Of a stretch of DNA of 64,000 bases, positions 1 to 8,308 are shown piece by piece. The notes under the pieces were generated by a model. It was not told the origin of the DNA. It searched no databases and was given only the letters and a program-made list of their open reading frames with translations. Made by a program: the position numbers and the translations under genes. Source of the DNA: Siphonobacter sp. SORGH_AS_0500 (GTDB lineage: Bacteria > Bacteroidota > Bacteroidia > Cytophagales > Spirosomataceae); contig NZ_NHPP01000021.1 in the NCBI RefSeq assembly GCF_002838835.1, positions 1 to 64,000 on the forward strand, in the 5' to 3' direction. The first letter of the stretch is position 1. Every line of letters begins with the position of its first letter.

Positions 1-2
1 CT

Positions 3-105
3 GGTGTCTCTCCAGCCATTTGTACGCAAAGAGTGGTTGGTGGAGACACCAACCACGGCGTAAGGGTAAAACCGCCTCTTACCCAGACGCGATAAAGTCG
101 CGTCT
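3..105. repeat. cluster of short intergenic hairpins
   Basis: The first 311 bases hold no gene. Three inverted repeats follow one another. A perfect 10-bp stem (33-42 with 47-56) is closed by a GAGA tetraloop. A 6-bp stem pairs GGGTAA at 64-69 with TTACCC at 79-84. A perfect 8-bp stem AGACGCGA/TCGCGTCT (85-92 with 98-105) has a 5-nt loop. CGTCTCTAC at 101-109 also recurs inverted at 157-165. This is seen directly. A REP-like or structured 3' end for a gene left of the window is inference. Confidence 0.5.
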
Positions 106-177
106 CTACCTAGGAACTTGTAGTGTAGTCGGCTTCTAAGAATTTTGGTTTAAAACGTAGAGACGAACTAAAACCAA

Positions 178-232
178 CTGGTGCGAGATTCCCTCTCGTT
201 CCTACGATTAGGCAGGTTCTACCTGCCGTTAT
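178..232. repeat. dispersed intergenic repeat, copy 1
   Basis: This is the first of three copies of a roughly 55-bp element that starts near CTGGTGCGAGATT, contains a CGTTCCTA block and ends in a palindromic core. In the core GGCAGGT (211-217) pairs with ACCTGCC (221-227), followed by GTTAT. The other copies are at 1360-1415 and 5523-5583 in the same orientation. No coding frame is shared by the copies. Confidence 0.7.
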
Positions 233-311
233 CCCAATCCTGTCAGTCCTAACCAAGCGAAGGATCGCATTCAGGCTTTCAATTCCAAATTTTAGACAGC
301 TTTTACATCTA

Positions 312-1256
312 TCAAAGTTTCACCTCCATCTGAATATTGCAACGCTCATAGGGCGACTGATACCCCTGTACCTGCTGAAAACCTAATTTATGATACAGGC
401 GAATAGCGGGTTTTAACAGCGTATTGCTTTCCAGATAAACTTTTTCGGCTCCAAGCTCTTTGGCCTTTTGTAAAATGGATTTCCCGAGTAAATAACCCAT
501 GTGTTTGCCCTGAGCTTTGGGCGATACGGCCATCTTGGCAAGTTCGTAAGTGTAATCATCCATTTTAATTAAGGCACAACAACCTAAAGGCTCGCCTTCG
601 TACAGGGCGATGTAGATGAACCCACCACGATCCAGGATTTTTTCATTTGGACGATCAAGAGCTTGATAATCGGCTGCTTCCATTTTAAAATAGGTCGTAA
701 TCCACTCCACATTCAAACTCCGAAAAGCATCATGGTATTCCTCCGAGTAAGGGACGATCACCACCTGCTGACTCTCCCGCTGTTTGCGTTGCTGATTAAC
801 GCGATCAAACAAACCCTGCTGATCCAGGTAATAATCCAGCTCATCGAGGGCCTTCCAGAGGTTATGCTGGGTTTGAGCCAGCATGGTTTCAACGGCCATA
901 GCTACATCTTTCATCTGGGTATCCAGAGCCGGTAATTGCTGCCGGGATTTATCCGAAAGCGTAACAATTGTTTTCCGGGCATCTGTTGTCCCTTTGGTTA
1001 TGGTGATGTAATCCTGCTTCGCCATTTCCTTGATAATCTGACTGACCGAAGCTTGCGAATGACCAATATCTTCAGCCAGTTGAGCAACCGACTGTCCATC
1101 GTTTTGGCCCAAACTATACAGCACGGGAAACCAGCGTGGTTCCATTTCCAGGTCGTACATGCCATAAATTCTGGCGGCTTCCTGGGTCATGCGTTCGCTC
1201 ATTTGTCTTAATCGGCTTCCTAAGGCCATTGGACCGGTTCGCTGGAAGAAATTCAT
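312..1256 (-). CDS. MarR-type regulator fused to GNAT acetyltransferase
   Basis: The 314-residue protein has two parts. Residues about 20-145 form a MarR-like winged helix-turn-helix, with the recognition region around SQASVSQIIKEM. Residues about 165-314 form a GNAT domain whose acetyl-CoA binding segment is KMAVSPKAQGKHMGYLLG, followed by the usual YHKLGF near the C terminus. Such MarR-GNAT fusions are a known family of regulator/acetyltransferases with largely unknown substrates. The gene is monocistronic, with repeat-bearing intergenic DNA on both sides. The start ATG at 1256 places the HTH at the normal distance, so no earlier start is needed. The molecule acetylated and the promoters bound cannot be read from the sequence. 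Confidence 0.88.
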   Translation of the reverse strand: MNFFQRTGPMALGSRLRQMSERMTQEAARIYGMYDLEMEPRWFPVLYSLGQNDGQSVAQLAEDIGHSQASVSQIIKEMAKQDYITITKGTTDARKTIVTLSDKSRQQLPALDTQMKDVAMAVETMLAQTQHNLWKALDELDYYLDQQGLFDRVNQQRKQRESQQVVIVPYSEEYHDAFRSLNVEWITTYFKMEAADYQALDRPNEKILDRGGFIYIALYEGEPLGCCALIKMDDYTYELAKMAVSPKAQGKHMGYLLGKSILQKAKELGAEKVYLESNTLLKPAIRLYHKLGFQQVQGYQSPYERCNIQMEVKL

Positions 1257-1359
1257 ATTAGTAATTATATAAGTGCTTATTCAAATATATCATTATTTTA
1301 GAATTATTGTTAAAAGCTCTTTAAAAATGATGAGTTAGATAAAAGAGAGAAGTCGTGCA

Positions 1360-1415
1360 CCACTGGTGTGAGATTCTGTCTAATTCCTACTCATACGGCA
1401 GGTGGGAACCTGCCG
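1360..1415. repeat. dispersed intergenic repeat, copy 2
   Basis: Second copy of the element found at 178-232. It begins ACCACTGGTGTGAGATT and carries the palindromic core GGCAGGT (1397-1403) / ACCTGCC (1408-1414) followed by GTT. It lies left of the encapsulin operon, in the same orientation as copy 3 on the right of that operon. Confidence 0.65.
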
Positions 1416-1773
1416 TTCAGCGTAAATCGAAGGATATTTTAACAGGTTTGCGATTTTATTTGAACTCGAGAAACTTCACTAGTGATTAACACTAGTCCAT
1501 TCCACATAGGATATCTCTTAAAACATTACCTATAAAGTGCCTTTTTTTAGATTTACTTGAAAAACAGGAAACTAAACTTTATTTGACAGCCGGAAGGGGG
1601 GCAGCTAAGGTATTGAAAAGACCGGTGACGAAGTTTAATGATAGTATACTTTTCTATTACAGGCTACACTTCATATTCGTGGATTTATTAGCTTACCTAT
1701 TACAGAGTAAGCAGCATTTCAAAATTTTAAAAGATATAAATCTACTAACTCTATAGACTTATTATTTTTTGTC

Positions 1774-1782
1774 TATACTTGC
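1774..1782 (+). promoter_or_regulatory. candidate Bacteroidota -7 element for the encapsulin operon
   Basis: TATACTTGC is one mismatch from the Bacteroidota -7 consensus TAnnTTTGC and lies 43 bases before the first start codon of the operon. No convincing TTTG-type -33 box was found at the expected distance, so the assignment is tentative. Confidence 0.3.
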
Positions 1783-1825
1783 AAAGCATGTAGATAGTGA
1801 ATTAACCTTCAGAATGACGTAGAGG

Positions 1826-2625
1826 ATGAGCCTGTTTATTGAAAACCTGAGAAAAATACACCTAGCTGAATGGGAGGCAACGCCATCCGCACAAGAGGCC
1901 ATTAGCTGGCTGACCGATTTAATTCACTTCCTTTTTCCCGGCACCCATTTGCCTAAAGTGACATCTTATAAAGGGTTATTAAAGAAAAATCAGATTGACC
2001 TTGAGAACATTTTATTAAGCTACCTTAACCCCACTCAATTTGACATCGAAAATATTGGCAGGGAGTTTTATAATTCAATTGAGGAGATCTATTCTAACTT
2101 AAGACTGGACGCTAAAAAATTTATGAATTTGATCCCGCGGCTACCAGTATCAACGAAGTAATTGTTTCATATCCAGGATTTTACTCCATTGCTGTTTATC
2201 GGATTGCTAATAAACTGGTTCGTCTGAACGTGCCGGTGCTGCCCCGTATACTCAGCGAATACGCTCACCGTAATACGGGTACGGATATTCATCCCGCGGC
2301 CACCATCGGGGTGCCTTTCATGATTGACCATAGTACGGGCATCGTGATTGGAGCTACGGCCATTATTGGTAATAATGTGTCTATTTATCAGGGTGTTACG
2401 CTTGGGGCTCTACAAGTAGCTAAAGAATTGGCCGAAACCAAACGGCATCCTACTGTAGAAGATAATGTCATCATTTATGCCCGAACAACCATTCTTGGAG
2501 GGAGAACAGTTATTGGCCGGAATTCGATCATCGGAGGCAGCGTATTTCTGACCAAAAGTGTCGAGCCGTACTCAAACGTTTTTAATACTCACCAATTAAG
2601 AATTACCCCGTCAGAAAAAGTATAA
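1826..2625 (+). CDS. cysE: serine O-acetyltransferase (CysE/EpsC type), frameshifted
   Basis: This gene makes O-acetylserine from serine and acetyl-CoA, the precursor of cysteine. It is read in two frames. An N-terminal helical part (1826 to about 2122) is followed by the catalytic left-handed beta-helix part, whose frame is open from TAT at 2122 to the stop at 2623. Joined, it is about 266 residues and reads through DPAATSINEVIVSYPGFYSI, HPAATIGVPFMIDHSTGIVI and QGVTLGAL, the hexapeptide-repeat signature of serine acetyltransferases. The break lies at an A6-T3 run (2114-2122) and is consistent with one missing base. The typical family architecture is otherwise intact, so a sequencing indel is likely. 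It opens the operon with encapsulin and cysteine desulfurase, 38 bases upstream of the shell gene, and would feed cysteine synthesis. Confidence 0.82.
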
Positions 2626-2663
2626 TATCTAATCCGTTCGTAACAACCTAACAACAATTAATT

Positions 2664-3584
2664 ATGGCAGAATCGTTGAAACAACAGACATCACTAGGTG
2701 ATGCCGCCGCCAGGCAGTTAGCCATCGCCACGCGTACCGTGCCGCAGATGGTGACGATTTCACCCCGTTGGCTTACCAAACTATTGAACTGGGTTCCGGT
2801 CGAATCAGGGGTTTACCGATTGAACAGGGTAAAAGACGCTTCTCAGATCGAAGTAGACTGCTCGGCAAGGGACGAAAGAGTACTTCCGCAGACCTTCGTT
2901 GACTACATTGATAACCCGAGGGAATACAATTTAGCGGCGGTACAAACCATTGTTGATGTTCACACGCGGGTTTCCGATTTGTATAGCCGCCCCTATAATC
3001 AAATTTCTGAACAATTACGCTTAGCGATTGAAACCATTAAGGAACGTCAGGAAAGCGAGTTGATTAATAACAAGGAATACGGCTTGTTGCATAGTGTCGT
3101 GCCTTCGCAGCGTATCAAAACTCGGATAGGCCCGCCTACGCCAGATGATTTTGATGAACTCATTGCCAAAGTCTGGAAAGAACCTGGCTTTTTTCTGCTG
3201 CATCCCCAAGCAATTGCTGCTTTTGGTCGAGAGTGTACGCGTCGTGGCGTTCCACCACCAACCGTTTCGCTATTTGGCTCACAATTCCTTACCTGGAGAG
3301 GCATACCGCTGATTCCTTCAGATAAATTACCTATCCAAAACGGTAAATCTAAGATTATTCTGCTTCGCACGGGCGAAAGCCGTCAGGGAGTGGTTGGGTT
3401 ATTTCAGCCTGGTTTACAGGGAGAGCAAACGCCAGGTTTATCCGTGCGTTTCATGGGTATTAACGATAGAGCCATTGCTTCGTATCTGGTCTCACTCTAT
3501 TGCTCATTAGCTGTTTTGGTAGATGATGCCATTGCCGTACTCGACGATGTAGATTTAACGAACTATCATGAGTATAAATACTAG
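2664..3584 (+). CDS. family 2A encapsulin shell protein
   Basis: The 306-residue protein matches the family 2A encapsulins (SrpI-like HK97-fold shell proteins), which self-assemble into protein nanocompartments. Recognisable stretches include LGDAAARQLAIATRTVPQM near the N terminus, the E-loop region FVDYIDNPREYNLAAVQTIV, and the C-terminal half PGFFLLHPQAIAAFGRE with RGVPPPTV and FLTWRGIPL. There is no cyclic-nucleotide-binding insert, which separates it from family 2B. The next gene, a cysteine desulfurase, overlaps it by 17 nt. Family 2A shells are known to enclose exactly this enzyme, so shell plus cargo is the expected unit. The start ATG at 2664 is the first in frame and gives the usual family length. 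Confidence 0.92.
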   Translation: MAESLKQQTSLGDAAARQLAIATRTVPQMVTISPRWLTKLLNWVPVESGVYRLNRVKDASQIEVDCSARDERVLPQTFVDYIDNPREYNLAAVQTIVDVHTRVSDLYSRPYNQISEQLRLAIETIKERQESELINNKEYGLLHSVVPSQRIKTRIGPPTPDDFDELIAKVWKEPGFFLLHPQAIAAFGRECTRRGVPPPTVSLFGSQFLTWRGIPLIPSDKLPIQNGKSKIILLRTGESRQGVVGLFQPGLQGEQTPGLSVRFMGINDRAIASYLVSLYCSLAVLVDDAIAVLDDVDLTNYHEYKY

Positions 3585-5469
3585 CCAGCCATCCGAAATT
3601 CCCGATGCTGCTGTTTTACAGGATATTGCTAATCAATTGTTCAAGACATTGCCCGAAGAAGTGCCTAAAGATTTTTCGCTCGATCCCGCTACGCATCCTA
3701 AAGCGTGGGGAGTTGTTGAACATGTCTTGGGGGGCAATATTCCTTCAAAAATTGAAATACCAGCAGTAAATCCAGTTTCGGCAGTTCAGACACCACCTGC
3801 ATTTGGGGGCTTTGGGGGTTCGTCGACAGGTGTTTCGTCCCTAACTGGTTTCGTTCCTGTTATAGAAAACGTTGCGTCTCCTTCTGCCGTTAATCCGCCG
3901 TATACCAGTGGTATTCCGAATTCAGTAGCAGGAAGTGGAGCGTCGCCTTCGTATGCGAAACAGGGCGATAGTTTTAATATCAATAAGCCCGAAACCAGTT
4001 TCCCGGATGAAAACATTGCTAGCTCAAAGCAGCAGCAAGATGTTCGTGCGGACCCACTTTTATATCCCAACGTTCAGATTCCTTTTTTTGAAAACGTTTC
4101 TGACTTTTTGAATATAAATGAGGTTTTGCAACAGATCAGAACATCTGAACCTGCTCCACAGATTCCTTCCTTTTCAGATCGTTTTATTCCGAATAGCTAT
4201 TACTTTTTGCCTGAAGATGCATTTCATGAAAAAGTGAACTATTCTTCTTTTGGAGGAAGTTTGGGTGAGTTAGTCAGAAAAGATTTTCCGATTCTGGAAG
4301 AACGTGTGAATGGCAGACGACTGATTTGGTTTGACAACGCGGCTACTACTCAGAAACCGCAAGCGGTCATTGATCGAATCTCGTATTTCTATCAACACGA
4401 AAATTCAAATATCCACCGGGCCGCTCACGAATTAGCCGCTCGGGCGACGGATGCTTATGAAGCCGCTCGGGAAAAAGTAAGGGCATTTTTAGGGGCTAAG
4501 TCTACGAACGAAATCATTTTTGTTCGCGGTGCAACCGAAGCAATTAATTTGGTAGCTCAAAGCTGGGGAGATCAAAATCTCCAGGCAGGTGACGAAATCA
4601 TTGTTAGTAATCTAGAACACCACGCCAATATTGTTCCTTGGAAGCGATTGTCGGATCGGAAAGGATTGAAACTGAAAGTAATACCTGTTAATGACGACGG
4701 CGAATTACTTTTAGAGGAATATGCCAAATTGCTTACCCCAAAGACAAAACTGGTGGCGGTTACGCAGGTTTCCAATGCTCTGGGGACGGTCACCCCCGTA
4801 CAACAAATCGTAGCAATGGCTCAGGCGGTTGGGGCGAAAACATTGGTCGATGGAGCTCAGTCGGTTTCCCACATGCCTATTAATGTTCAGGCTATCAATG
4901 CGGACTTCTTTGTTTTCTCAGGACATAAGGTTTTTGGCCCTACCGGGATTGGCGTGTTGTATGGGAAAGAAGAAATTCTGAACGCAACCGAGCCGTGGCA
5001 AGGCGGTGGTAATATGATTCAGGACGTTACATTCGAACACATCAAGTATCATAATGCCCCCAACCGTTTTGAAGCGGGTACTGGTAACATAGCTGACGCC
5101 GTAGGTTTAGGAGCTGCGATTGATTACGTTACCAAAATCGGTATGGAAGTAATTGGGCAGTACGAACACGCTTTACTAGAATACGCGACACACTACCTGA
5201 AACCCATCAAAGGGGTAAGGTTGATTGGCACGGCTAGACAAAAAGCAAGTGTGCTGTCATTCACCCTTCAAGGATACACTAACGACGAAGTTGGAAAAGC
5301 TTTGAATGAAGAAGGCATCGCTGTTCGTACAGGACACCATTGTGCTCAACCTATTTTACGCAGGTTGGGTGTTGAAACAACGGTCCGGCCATCCCTGGCT
5401 TTTTATAATACGCATGAAGATGTAGACCGCTTCATTGCCGTTATTCAACGGTTAAGTAGTAGAAAATAA
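3568..5469 (+). CDS. sufS: encapsulin-cargo cysteine desulfurase, SufS-like, long disordered N-terminus
   Basis: This 633-residue PLP enzyme removes sulfur from cysteine as a persulfide. The SufS-type catalytic domain occupies about residues 230-633, with DNAATTQKP, the PLP lysine K454 in SGHKVFGP, and the active-site cysteine C592 in RTGHHCAQP. Residues 1-229 are an extension absent from ordinary SufS proteins. It has a helical start (about 16-56), then a Pro/Gly/Ser/Asn-rich low-complexity part. Two aromatic motifs close to the enzyme domain, IPSFSDRF (199-206) and NSYYFLPED (209-217), are candidate shell-binding elements. Long disordered N-terminal cargo-loading domains are established for family 2A encapsulin desulfurases. 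The ATG lies inside the end of the shell gene, implying translational coupling. No SufE or SufBCD genes are nearby, so delivery to the ordinary Fe-S pathway is not indicated. Confidence 0.93.
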   Translation: MSINTSQPSEIPDAAVLQDIANQLFKTLPEEVPKDFSLDPATHPKAWGVVEHVLGGNIPSKIEIPAVNPVSAVQTPPAFGGFGGSSTGVSSLTGFVPVIENVASPSAVNPPYTSGIPNSVAGSGASPSYAKQGDSFNINKPETSFPDENIASSKQQQDVRADPLLYPNVQIPFFENVSDFLNINEVLQQIRTSEPAPQIPSFSDRFIPNSYYFLPEDAFHEKVNYSSFGGSLGELVRKDFPILEERVNGRRLIWFDNAATTQKPQAVIDRISYFYQHENSNIHRAAHELAARATDAYEAAREKVRAFLGAKSTNEIIFVRGATEAINLVAQSWGDQNLQAGDEIIVSNLEHHANIVPWKRLSDRKGLKLKVIPVNDDGELLLEEYAKLLTPKTKLVAVTQVSNALGTVTPVQQIVAMAQAVGAKTLVDGAQSVSHMPINVQAINADFFVFSGHKVFGPTGIGVLYGKEEILNATEPWQGGGNMIQDVTFEHIKYHNAPNRFEAGTGNIADAVGLGAAIDYVTKIGMEVIGQYEHALLEYATHYLKPIKGVRLIGTARQKASVLSFTLQGYTNDEVGKALNEEGIAVRTGHHCAQPILRRLGVETTVRPSLAFYNTHEDVDRFIAVIQRLSSRK

Positions 5470-5474
5470 AGGAA

Positions 5475-5514
5475 TGAGAAGCTGTGAATTTGACTACTAA
5501 TTCACAGCTTCTCA
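5475..5514 (+). terminator. hairpin terminator of the encapsulin operon
   Basis: A perfect 16-bp stem (5475-5490 with 5499-5514) with an 8-nt loop starts 5 bases after the desulfurase stop codon. There is no strong U-tract after it, so it may act mainly as a 3'-end stabiliser. Confidence 0.65.
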
Positions 5515-5522
5515 TAGTATAA

Positions 5523-5583
5523 GACCACTGGTATGAGATTTCATCTCGTTCCTATCCTAAGGCAGGTTCCACCTGCCGTTATA
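5523..5583. repeat. dispersed intergenic repeat, copy 3
   Basis: Third copy of the element at 178-232 and 1360-1415. It begins ACCACTGGTATGAGATTTC and has the core GGCAGGT (5561-5567) / ACCTGCC (5571-5577) followed by GTTAT. The remaining bases to 5790 hold no supported gene; an 82-codon open frame across this repeat is rejected. Confidence 0.7.
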
Positions 5584-5790
5584 CCTCCGAATCTTTCATC
5601 CGAAGTAAAGAAACGTTGGGTTACTAACCCACTTCGAAAAGGCTCTAACGTCGATCAAATAAAAGAATTGGGGCTTTTAGCAGGTAACGACTGGCCGGGG
5701 GATAAAAATAGTCTAACTGGTAACAAAGCTACATTAATGCCTTTCCCCAGAATCGTGAGCCATCTCGTTCGTTCGAGATAGCCTGTCAAC

Positions 5791-5820
5791 AAAAAAGGCT
5801 GTCCATTGCGGAACAGCCTT
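5791..5820 (-). terminator. intrinsic terminator of the SDR gene
   Basis: AAGGCTGT (5795-5802) pairs with ACAGCCTT (5813-5820). On the minus strand the stem is followed by a run of six T (5791-5796), the classical arrangement. It lies 23 bases beyond the SDR stop codon. Confidence 0.75.
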
Positions 5821-5842
5821 CGAAAAAGGTATAAAACCCGTG

Positions 5843-6607
5843 TTAGAAATTCATTCCACCGGAAACCTCGATTCGCTGAGCGTTAATCCAACGGGCTTCT
5901 TCAGTACAAAGGAATGCTACTACGCCGCCAATATCATCGGGTAAACCCACCCGACCCAGAGCAGTCAAACTGGCCACGGTCTGGTTATATTCTTTGTTAT
6001 CTCGAACGCGGCCTCCACCAAAATCAGTTTCGATGGCACCAGGAGCCACCACATTGGCAGCAATGCCGCGAGAGCCTAATTCTTTCGCCAGATACCTTGT
6101 AAAAACTTCAATGGCTCCTTTCATGGAACCATAAGCCGAAGAGCCAGGAAAAGAGAAGCGAGCCAGACCGGACGAAATATTAATGATGCGGCCCCCATCG
6201 TTCAGCAGAGGTAATGCTTTTTGAGTAAAGAAATAAACGCCTTTCAAATGGATGTTATACATCTCATCAAATTGCTCTTCCGTTGTTTCGGCGAAAGGAG
6301 CATAGAGAGCCGTTCCGGCATTGTTAATCAGGAAATCGAAGTTTGGTTTTCCGTACGTTTCCTGTAAATAAGCACTGACCTGCTCGTAGAAATTACTGAA
6401 TAACTGTGTATTACTGGTGTCTAGTTGAAAGGCAATGGCTTTCTGACCAAGCGACTGAACTTCAGCGACTACTTCATTAGCGGCTGCTTCATTACTATTA
6501 TAGGTTAGCACTACGTCAATGCCTTTTTCGGCAAGACGAATAGCCATGTTACGACCTAACCCACGGCTACCGCCGGTTACTAATGCAATTTTATTTACTG
6601 ATGCCAT
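5843..6607 (-). CDS. short-chain dehydrogenase/reductase
   Basis: This 254-residue classical SDR has the NAD(P)-binding motif TGGSRGLGR (11-19), NNAG, and the catalytic S-Y-K set in ISSGLARFSFPGSSAYGSMKGA. The C-terminal segment ends WINAQRIEVSGGMNF, as in the 3-oxoacyl-ACP-reductase-like group. The length is normal. The substrate cannot be read from the sequence. It follows an AraC-type regulator on the same strand with a 93-base gap, a common pairing in which the regulator controls the oxidoreductase. It ends at a clear intrinsic terminator. Confidence 0.88.
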   Translation of the reverse strand: MASVNKIALVTGGSRGLGRNMAIRLAEKGIDVVLTYNSNEAAANEVVAEVQSLGQKAIAFQLDTSNTQLFSNFYEQVSAYLQETYGKPNFDFLINNAGTALYAPFAETTEEQFDEMYNIHLKGVYFFTQKALPLLNDGGRIINISSGLARFSFPGSSAYGSMKGAIEVFTRYLAKELGSRGIAANVVAPGAIETDFGGGRVRDNKEYNQTVASLTALGRVGLPDDIGGVVAFLCTEEARWINAQRIEVSGGMNF

Positions 6608-6700
6608 GTTCTTGATTTTGTTTCTGCAAAATTGGGCGATTTACCGAGGGCGGTGTTTGTAAGGATCAATCCAATGTTTGCGAAATTCAATCATGGAAAG

Positions 6701-7638
6701 CTACGAACGAAAAGCCACAGGAGTAAATGACGTTTGCTTCTTGAAGAAATTAGAAAAGTGTGCCACTTCTTCAAAACCCAGGCTGTAGGCAATTTCTGAA
6801 ATGTTCCAGTCGGTTTGCTTCAGCAATAATTTAGCTTCCTGAATAATCCGGTTGCTGATCATGTCGGTCGTTGTTTTTCCGGTACTTTCTTTCAATGCTT
6901 TATTCAGGTGGTTGATGTGAATTGAAAGTCGTTCTGCGTAATCTTTGGCCGAACGAAGACTCAGCTTCTGATTCGGTGATTCGATGGGAAACTGACGCTC
7001 CAGTAATTCCACAAACAAAGAACTTACTCGGGTAGTTGCCGTCTGAGCGGGCTGAGAAACAGTAGCGGGTTGCAGCTTTTGACCGTAATGAATGAGTTCG
7101 ATGACGTAAGTACGGAGCAGATCATATTTGAAGGCATAGTTCGAGACGATTTCCTGCTTCATTTTATTGAAGATCAGAAGAATGTCTTTAGCTTGATCGT
7201 CTTCAAGCTGAAATACAGGAAAGCCACCCGCCTGAAAAATGGGTAACTCGTCTAACTCTACCCCGCTTTTGGACTTGATTAGAAAGGCATCTGTAAAAAT
7301 GCAGAAGTTACCCGACAGACCCTCTCCAGTAGGCACCCAGTGTAGGGCACTTTAGGGGTTGCAAACAACAGGGCGTTTTTTTCAATTTCAATGACCTTAT
7401 CGGCATATTCTGCCCGGCTTGCTCCCTGAATCAAACTGATTTTATAATAAGCCCGACGGTTATAGGGCATAGTGGTTTTTCGTTTGAATTTCTCAATCGT
7501 ATCAGCAATGTCAAATATATTGAAGTGCCCAATTTCCTTGTCGATGCCGGGAGGCAGAAGCGAACTGATTTCTTTGCCAGAGAAGTCGGAAGTATGTTCA
7601 TAGAATTCGTGCAGAGTAGTAGCTTTCAGGGTTTTCAT
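6701..7638 (-). CDS. AraC-family transcriptional regulator, frameshifted
   Basis: Joined, the protein is about 312 residues. The N-terminal cupin-like sensing part starts at 7638 and reads to KVPYT. The second frame resumes at once with WVPTGEGLSGNFC and continues to the C-terminal double helix-turn-helix (SAKDYAERLSIHINHLNKAL and ISEIAYSLGFEEVAHFSNFF). One base is missing near 7340-7345. The restored PYTW...G-FCIFTDAFL pattern is the normal join in Bacteroidota AraC regulators, so a sequencing indel is more likely than decay. It sits upstream of the SDR gene on the same strand and may regulate it. Confidence 0.8.
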
Positions 7639-8308
7639 TGTCAGTGCCGTTTGCGAAATTCAAAGATAATGGAAGCAAACCATTTTGATGAGATGTAGTA
7701 GGTGACTAACAGTTGTTGGTAGTACTGCTTACTCTGGTGGTGTAGTTAATTAATTAGTGCTGCCAGCGAAAAAGCTGGCCGGGCCACGCTGGCCGGGCCA
7801 CGCTGGCATCAGCAACCCTTTCTAGTAATTCGTGATAAGAAAAGTAGAAACCGTATCCCAGGAAGCTCTATAACTGGGATGATTCGTTAACGTGAAATCG
7901 TGCTAGTATTATCTTTAACAAAGCTGAGCGTAACCGGATTTACTGATTTATAAGATCGTTCGGTGTAAGGGTTGAAAGCTCTGTTATGTAAGGCATGGCT
8001 CCGGCAATATCATGAACGCAGGAATCGCCTAGGACGTAACCATAGTGGCGGGTATTCCGGCCAGGGTAATTAAAGAATGATAACCCTTATCTGGGGTAAC
8101 CCCAAACGAAGCCAGTCTATTCACCGAAAAATTCTGGAAAAAATCCGCCACCAAACCATAACACTGTTTTTAGAATAGAGTTAATAAAGAAACGTATGAA
8201 GGGTGGAGGGCATGCTAGCATTGACAAATGCTTGGGGAATCCATCTTGAAAATACATATTCAAGGATTTTATATAGTATCTTTCGCTTTGGTCTAGAAAG
8301 TATTATTC
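7639..8308. other. gene-free region with GC-rich tandem repeat
   Basis: These 670 bases carry no gene that can be supported. A 14-bp unit GCTGGCCGGGCCAC occurs twice in tandem plus a partial third copy (7774-7807), preceded by CCAGC that can pair with it. A short minus-strand frame ending at 7940 has some coding-like composition but no recognisable family or start. The right end presumably holds the promoter of the histidine kinase at 8309. Confidence 0.55.

Larger units (their letters stand above)
1257..1825. other. intergenic region upstream of encapsulin operon
   Basis: This is 569 bases of AT-rich DNA between the divergently transcribed MarR-GNAT gene and the encapsulin operon. It holds repeat copy 2 and a weak promoter-like element near its right end. 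No open reading frame with plausible coding character was seen. Confidence 0.6.

Noticed and set aside
2117..2123. AAATTTA heptamer as a programmed -1 frameshift site in the serine acetyltransferase
   Set aside because: The upstream frame reads AAA TTT rather than A AAT TTA, so the tRNA re-pairing needed for -1 slippage is out of phase.
5533..5781. 82-codon plus-strand open frame
   Set aside because: It runs through dispersed repeat copy 3 and has no recognisable domain; the repeat copies share no frame.
7940..8085. Short minus-strand frame with coding-like text ending at 7940
   Set aside because: No start codon and no recognised family; its signal is too weak to list as a gene, although a decayed gene remains possible.
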